From Spirosoma foliorum (GTDB lineage Bacteria; Bacteroidota; Bacteroidia; Cytophagales; Spirosomataceae), in NCBI RefSeq assembly GCF_014117325.1, contig NZ_CP059732.1, positions 8,073,501 through 8,137,500 of the forward strand: DNA of 64,000 bases. Direction: 5' to 3'. Below, one piece after another: positions 61,685 to 64,000 of the stretch. The translations under genes were made by a program, and so were the position numbers. A model generated the notes under the pieces. That model searched no databases. It saw nothing but the letters and a program-made list of their open reading frames with translations, and was not told the DNA's origin. Within the stretch, counting starts at the first letter, position 1; the number at the start of each line of letters is the position of its first letter.

Positions 61685-62488
61685 ATGAGTGATTTACAAG
61701 GCAAAGTAGCTTTTATTACGGGCGCAGCCCACGGGCAGGGGAGGGCTGTAGCATTGGCCTTAGCCAAATCGGGAACGCATATAATAGCCTTTGATCTGGC
61801 TAAACCACTGGCCTATCCGGGTTACGCACTCGGCTCCGAAAGTGAACTGGAATCGCTGAAACGAGAAGTGGAAGCCCTGGATGTGACCTGCCTTATCGCA
61901 CAGGGCGATGTTCGGCGAGATGCAGATATAAAACCAGCCGTAGATGCCGCCGTTGCTCGTTTTGGTCGGATTGATATTCTGTTCAACAATGCGGGTATCT
62001 GCGCCTATGGCTTGGTTCACGAATTGCCCGAAGACGAATGGGACGCCATGATCGACATCAATCTGAAAGGAGCCTGGTTGGTGGCTAAACGGGTGATTCC
62101 AGTGATGATGGAACAGAAATCGGGCGTTATCATCAATAACTCGTCCATTGCCGGTCTTCGGGGCATGAGTCGCCTAAGCCACTATGCGGCTTCAAAATGG
62201 GGCCTGGTTGGTCTGACGAAATCATGGGCAATTGAATTGGCTCCGTACAACATTCGGGTTAACTCCATTCACCCAACGGGTGTTAACACCCCTATGAACG
62301 ACGGACTGGCCGAGTTGGAAGGGACCACCACGCAGGAAATTGCCGAACGTTCAGCGGGAAATCTGCTACCCGTTCCCTGGGTGGAGCCCGAAGATGTATC
62401 GGCTATGGTGCTGTACCTGGTTTCGGATGGCGCTCGGTATGTGACGGGCTCACAATTTGTACTGGATGCGGGCTTGCTAACGCGGTGA
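61685..62488 (+). CDS. SDR oxidoreductase resembling the mycofactocin-coupled group
   Basis: The 267-residue enzyme has the SDR motifs FITGAAHGQGRAVALAL, NNAGICAYG, INNSSIAGLRG and YAASKWGLVGL with the YxxxK pair, and ends FVLDAGLLTR. An insert between strand 2 and helix 3 (AKPLAYPGYALGSESELESL) is typical of the TIGR03971-like SDRs named after mycofactocin. No mycofactocin genes lie near, and these insert-containing SDRs also occur without it. It follows the AhpD-like gene by 3 bp. Confidence 0.88.
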   Translation: MSDLQGKVAFITGAAHGQGRAVALALAKSGTHIIAFDLAKPLAYPGYALGSESELESLKREVEALDVTCLIAQGDVRRDADIKPAVDAAVARFGRIDILFNNAGICAYGLVHELPEDEWDAMIDINLKGAWLVAKRVIPVMMEQKSGVIINNSSIAGLRGMSRLSHYAASKWGLVGLTKSWAIELAPYNIRVNSIHPTGVNTPMNDGLAELEGTTTQEIAERSAGNLLPVPWVEPEDVSAMVLYLVSDGARYVTGSQFVLDAGLLTR

Positions 62489-62490
62489 TT

Positions 62491-62583
62491 TGTAACGCGG
62501 CCGGGCTGGCGTACCAGCATCCTGTCCGCATAGCTGAAGAGAAAAACTTATCAAGGCTATGCGGACAGGATGTCCGCGCTACA
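62491..62583. repeat. Inverted repeat of the 'GCGGACAGGATGTCC' family with an insertion
   Basis: catcctgtccgcatagc (62518-62535 region) is mirrored by gctatgcggacaggatg (62556-62572). The outer arms tgtaacgcgg and ccgcgctaca would pair if about 17 bases (ccgggctggcgtaccag) were removed from the left arm, so the left side looks like a patchwork. The right arm contains the stop codon of the DUF1501 gene. Confidence 0.8.
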
Positions 62584-63865
62584 CCATCGGCAATAACGGA
62601 AACTGCCCCATTAATACCGTCTGAATATCATTGGATGGCAGATTGAGCCATTGCTGTAAAACCGTTGCGTAAACCGACCGGAAGTCGTGCTGCATGGCTA
62701 CGTTATCGTTGACGGTGGCATTGGCTGGTAATTGCGGATTTGTGCCGATTACGCCCCCTTTAACGGTATTGCCAAAATAAAAAACCGGGGCAGCGGCACC
62801 GTGATCCGTACCACCACTGGCGTTGGATTTGATGCGCCGGCCGAATTCGGAGAACGTCATGCCCATTACCCGATCGGCGGCATTCAATCCTTTCAAATCA
62901 TCCATAAACGCACCAACGGCTTCGGATACCCGGCGCAGTAACTGAGCCTGTACACCCGTCGTTGTGTCGTCGGCTTCGACCTGTTTGGCGTGCGTATCGA
63001 AACCGCTAAGACTCACCAGATACACTTTGGTTCGTAGGCCTCCGGCGATGAGTCGGGCTACGATTTTCAACTGGTCAGCCAGTGGGTTTTTGCCCGGTGT
63101 GGGGTACTTATCCGACTGTTTGGTAATGCTCTGAGCGGCTTTCTTGATCACACCCGCGTATTGATCCGTTTTCTGTGACACTTTTTCCAGATAGGCCAAC
63201 TGGTCACCCCAACGAGTGCTTGGCGTTGTTTCGGTTTTGTCTTCAACCAGATCATAAAACGAAGAAGGATTGCTGATTGCGAGGCCCATCGGGAACGCTG
63301 GTCCCTGAAACGCCGATGCGACAACCGACCCTATTTGAATCGCTAATGGATCGGGCATAGCTTCGGTCGGATATTTCTCGGGAAAACCGGGAAACGTATC
63401 GTTCAAATACCGACCTGCCCAGCCCGTATTCAGGATTTTGTCGGAATCGGAGCCTGTCATCCAGATATCGGTTGCCCGAAAATGCGAGAAGTTTGGTTTG
63501 GGATAACTAACAGCCTGAACAATACCCGCTTTCCCTTCATTGAAAAGCTGCTGAATTTCGGTCAGCGCGGGATGTAGTGCTACCGTGTCGGCTCCGTTTA
63601 ATTTCAGAATTTTGTTCTGCGGGAGCGCAATATTCGGTCGGGCAGCCTGATACGCACCGTATTGATCGACTGGGATAACCGTATTCAACCCGTCGTTTCC
63701 ACCAACAAGCTGAATCAATACCAATACCCGATCATTTGGCAAATCTTGCCCAATGGTAGGCATCAACGACGTTTGCGCCATTGCCCGAACCGAATACCCA
63801 TTCAAGAACTGGGGCAACACGACCCCAGCGAGGACAGTATGTTTTATGAAGTCTCGACGTTGCAT
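62579..63865 (-). CDS. DUF1501-family exported protein
   Basis: The start is ATG 63865 (MQRRDFIKHTVLAGVVLPQF), giving 428 residues; a longer frame is read from an inverted repeat. A Tat-like RRDFIK motif and hydrophobic stretch form the signal. The DUF1501 body has LVLIQLVGGNDGLNTVIPVD, PNFSHFRATDIWMTG, SLSGFDTHAKQ and MTFSEFGRRIKSNASGGTDHGAAAP, an alkaline-phosphatase/sulfatase-like metal site. The family's substrate is unknown. DUF1501 genes usually pair with DUF1800 genes, as here. Confidence 0.9.
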   Translation of the reverse strand: MQRRDFIKHTVLAGVVLPQFLNGYSVRAMAQTSLMPTIGQDLPNDRVLVLIQLVGGNDGLNTVIPVDQYGAYQAARPNIALPQNKILKLNGADTVALHPALTEIQQLFNEGKAGIVQAVSYPKPNFSHFRATDIWMTGSDSDKILNTGWAGRYLNDTFPGFPEKYPTEAMPDPLAIQIGSVVASAFQGPAFPMGLAISNPSSFYDLVEDKTETTPSTRWGDQLAYLEKVSQKTDQYAGVIKKAAQSITKQSDKYPTPGKNPLADQLKIVARLIAGGLRTKVYLVSLSGFDTHAKQVEADDTTTGVQAQLLRRVSEAVGAFMDDLKGLNAADRVMGMTFSEFGRRIKSNASGGTDHGAAAPVFYFGNTVKGGVIGTNPQLPANATVNDNVAMQHDFRSVYATVLQQWLNLPSNDIQTVLMGQFPLLPMV

Positions 63866-63877
63866 GATTTCTAATGA

Positions 63878-63953
63878 TTGAATGATAGAGTGACAGAATG
63901 ATTGAATAGCTAACGCACGCATTATTCTATCATTCAATCACTCTATCATTCAA
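63878..63953. repeat. Imperfect inverted repeat related to that at 36384-36486
   Basis: ttgaatgatagagtgacaga on the left (to 63908) pairs with the right side 63923-63953 (ttctatcattcaatcactct) with a few mismatches. The wording aatgatagagtgaatga is shared with the repeat before the RimK gene. It lies between DUF1501 and DUF1800. Confidence 0.82.
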
Positions 63954-63955
63954 AA

Positions 63956-64000
63956 TTATGTTAGTTGATACTGAGGCAAATTCATCAGGTACTTGTACAG
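63956..64000 (-). CDS. C-terminal end of a DUF1800-family protein (5' partial)
   Basis: Only the last 14 codons are in the window. They read LYKYLMNLPQYQLT and then TAA. This is the ending that I know from DUF1800 proteins (LYRYLMNLPEYQL-like). The position just upstream of a DUF1501 gene on the same strand supports the call. The rest of the gene lies beyond the window. Confidence 0.72.
   Translation of the reverse strand: MYKYLMNLPQYQLT

Noticed and set aside
62488..62583. The inverted repeat after the SDR gene as a terminator
   Set aside because: It has no T-run after the stem and its family is also found at 29248 between genes with another orientation.

Overview
The window looks like a chromosome segment of a member of the Bacteroidota, most probably a Cytophagales bacterium close to Spirosoma. 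This is an inference from gene content: a SusC/SusD pair, a type IX secretion (T9SS) C-terminal sorting domain, 7TMR-DISM and TPR-type sensor kinases, many outer-membrane and lipoprotein genes, and promoter-like TAnnTTTG boxes. I found no rRNA, tRNA, CRISPR array, prophage or complete insertion sequence.

Layout. 1-4.5 kb: the 3' part of a TPR histidine kinase with its NarL-type regulator, then small secreted proteins. 4.7-19.6 kb: six tightly packed or overlapping genes on the + strand, all for exported proteins (a putative beta-barrel, a giant 2013-residue protein, an unknown protein, two fibronectin type III proteins of which the larger has a T9SS sorting domain, and a small lipoprotein). 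This is the best candidate here for an undescribed surface system. 19.6-25.4 kb: a 7TMR-DISM kinase, a thioredoxin-like protein, a helical lipoprotein and a membrane-anchored parvulin-type PPIase. 25.5-30.2 kb: two exported RraA-family proteins, a Tat-type enolase-superfamily enzyme and a TIGR01777-type epimerase. 30.4-35.2 kb: a second TPR kinase/regulator pair and two outer-membrane-like proteins. 35.3-40.6 kb (- strand): a ParE-type toxin-antitoxin pair, an unknown gene, a RimK-type ligase with its retropepsin-like partner, DNA polymerase III delta' and a GlmU-like protein. 40.8-43.7 kb: a protein with a DxDDTA motif, a REP-associated (RAYT) transposase-like gene, a DUF1801 protein and an SDR. 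43.8-48.5 kb: a ChaN-like protein, then a three-gene module of cNMP-domain kinase, receiver/FAD-reductase fusion and UBP-type zinc finger. 48.6-50.8 kb: ergothioneine genes egtB-egtD. 51-55.9 kb (- strand): SusD and a frameshifted SusC. 56.4-59.8 kb: a PhyH dioxygenase, a fatty acid hydroxylase and a DUF1684 protein. 59.8-64 kb: an aminotransferase, a CMD/AhpD-like protein with an SDR, then a DUF1501 gene and the tail of a DUF1800 gene.

A second theme is the density of long inverted repeats. I count about twenty in 64 kb, nearly all intergenic and belonging to several unrelated sequence families. Some have merged with genes: one encodes the signal peptide of the giant protein, one lies inside the RAYT gene, and one supplies the stop codon of the DUF1501 gene. 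Three of the intergenic hairpins with otherwise different sequences share the same 10-bp loop word, GGCTGACGCG.

All functions are assigned by reading motifs without database searches. Family names are recollection-based, and promoter and operator calls are tentative.
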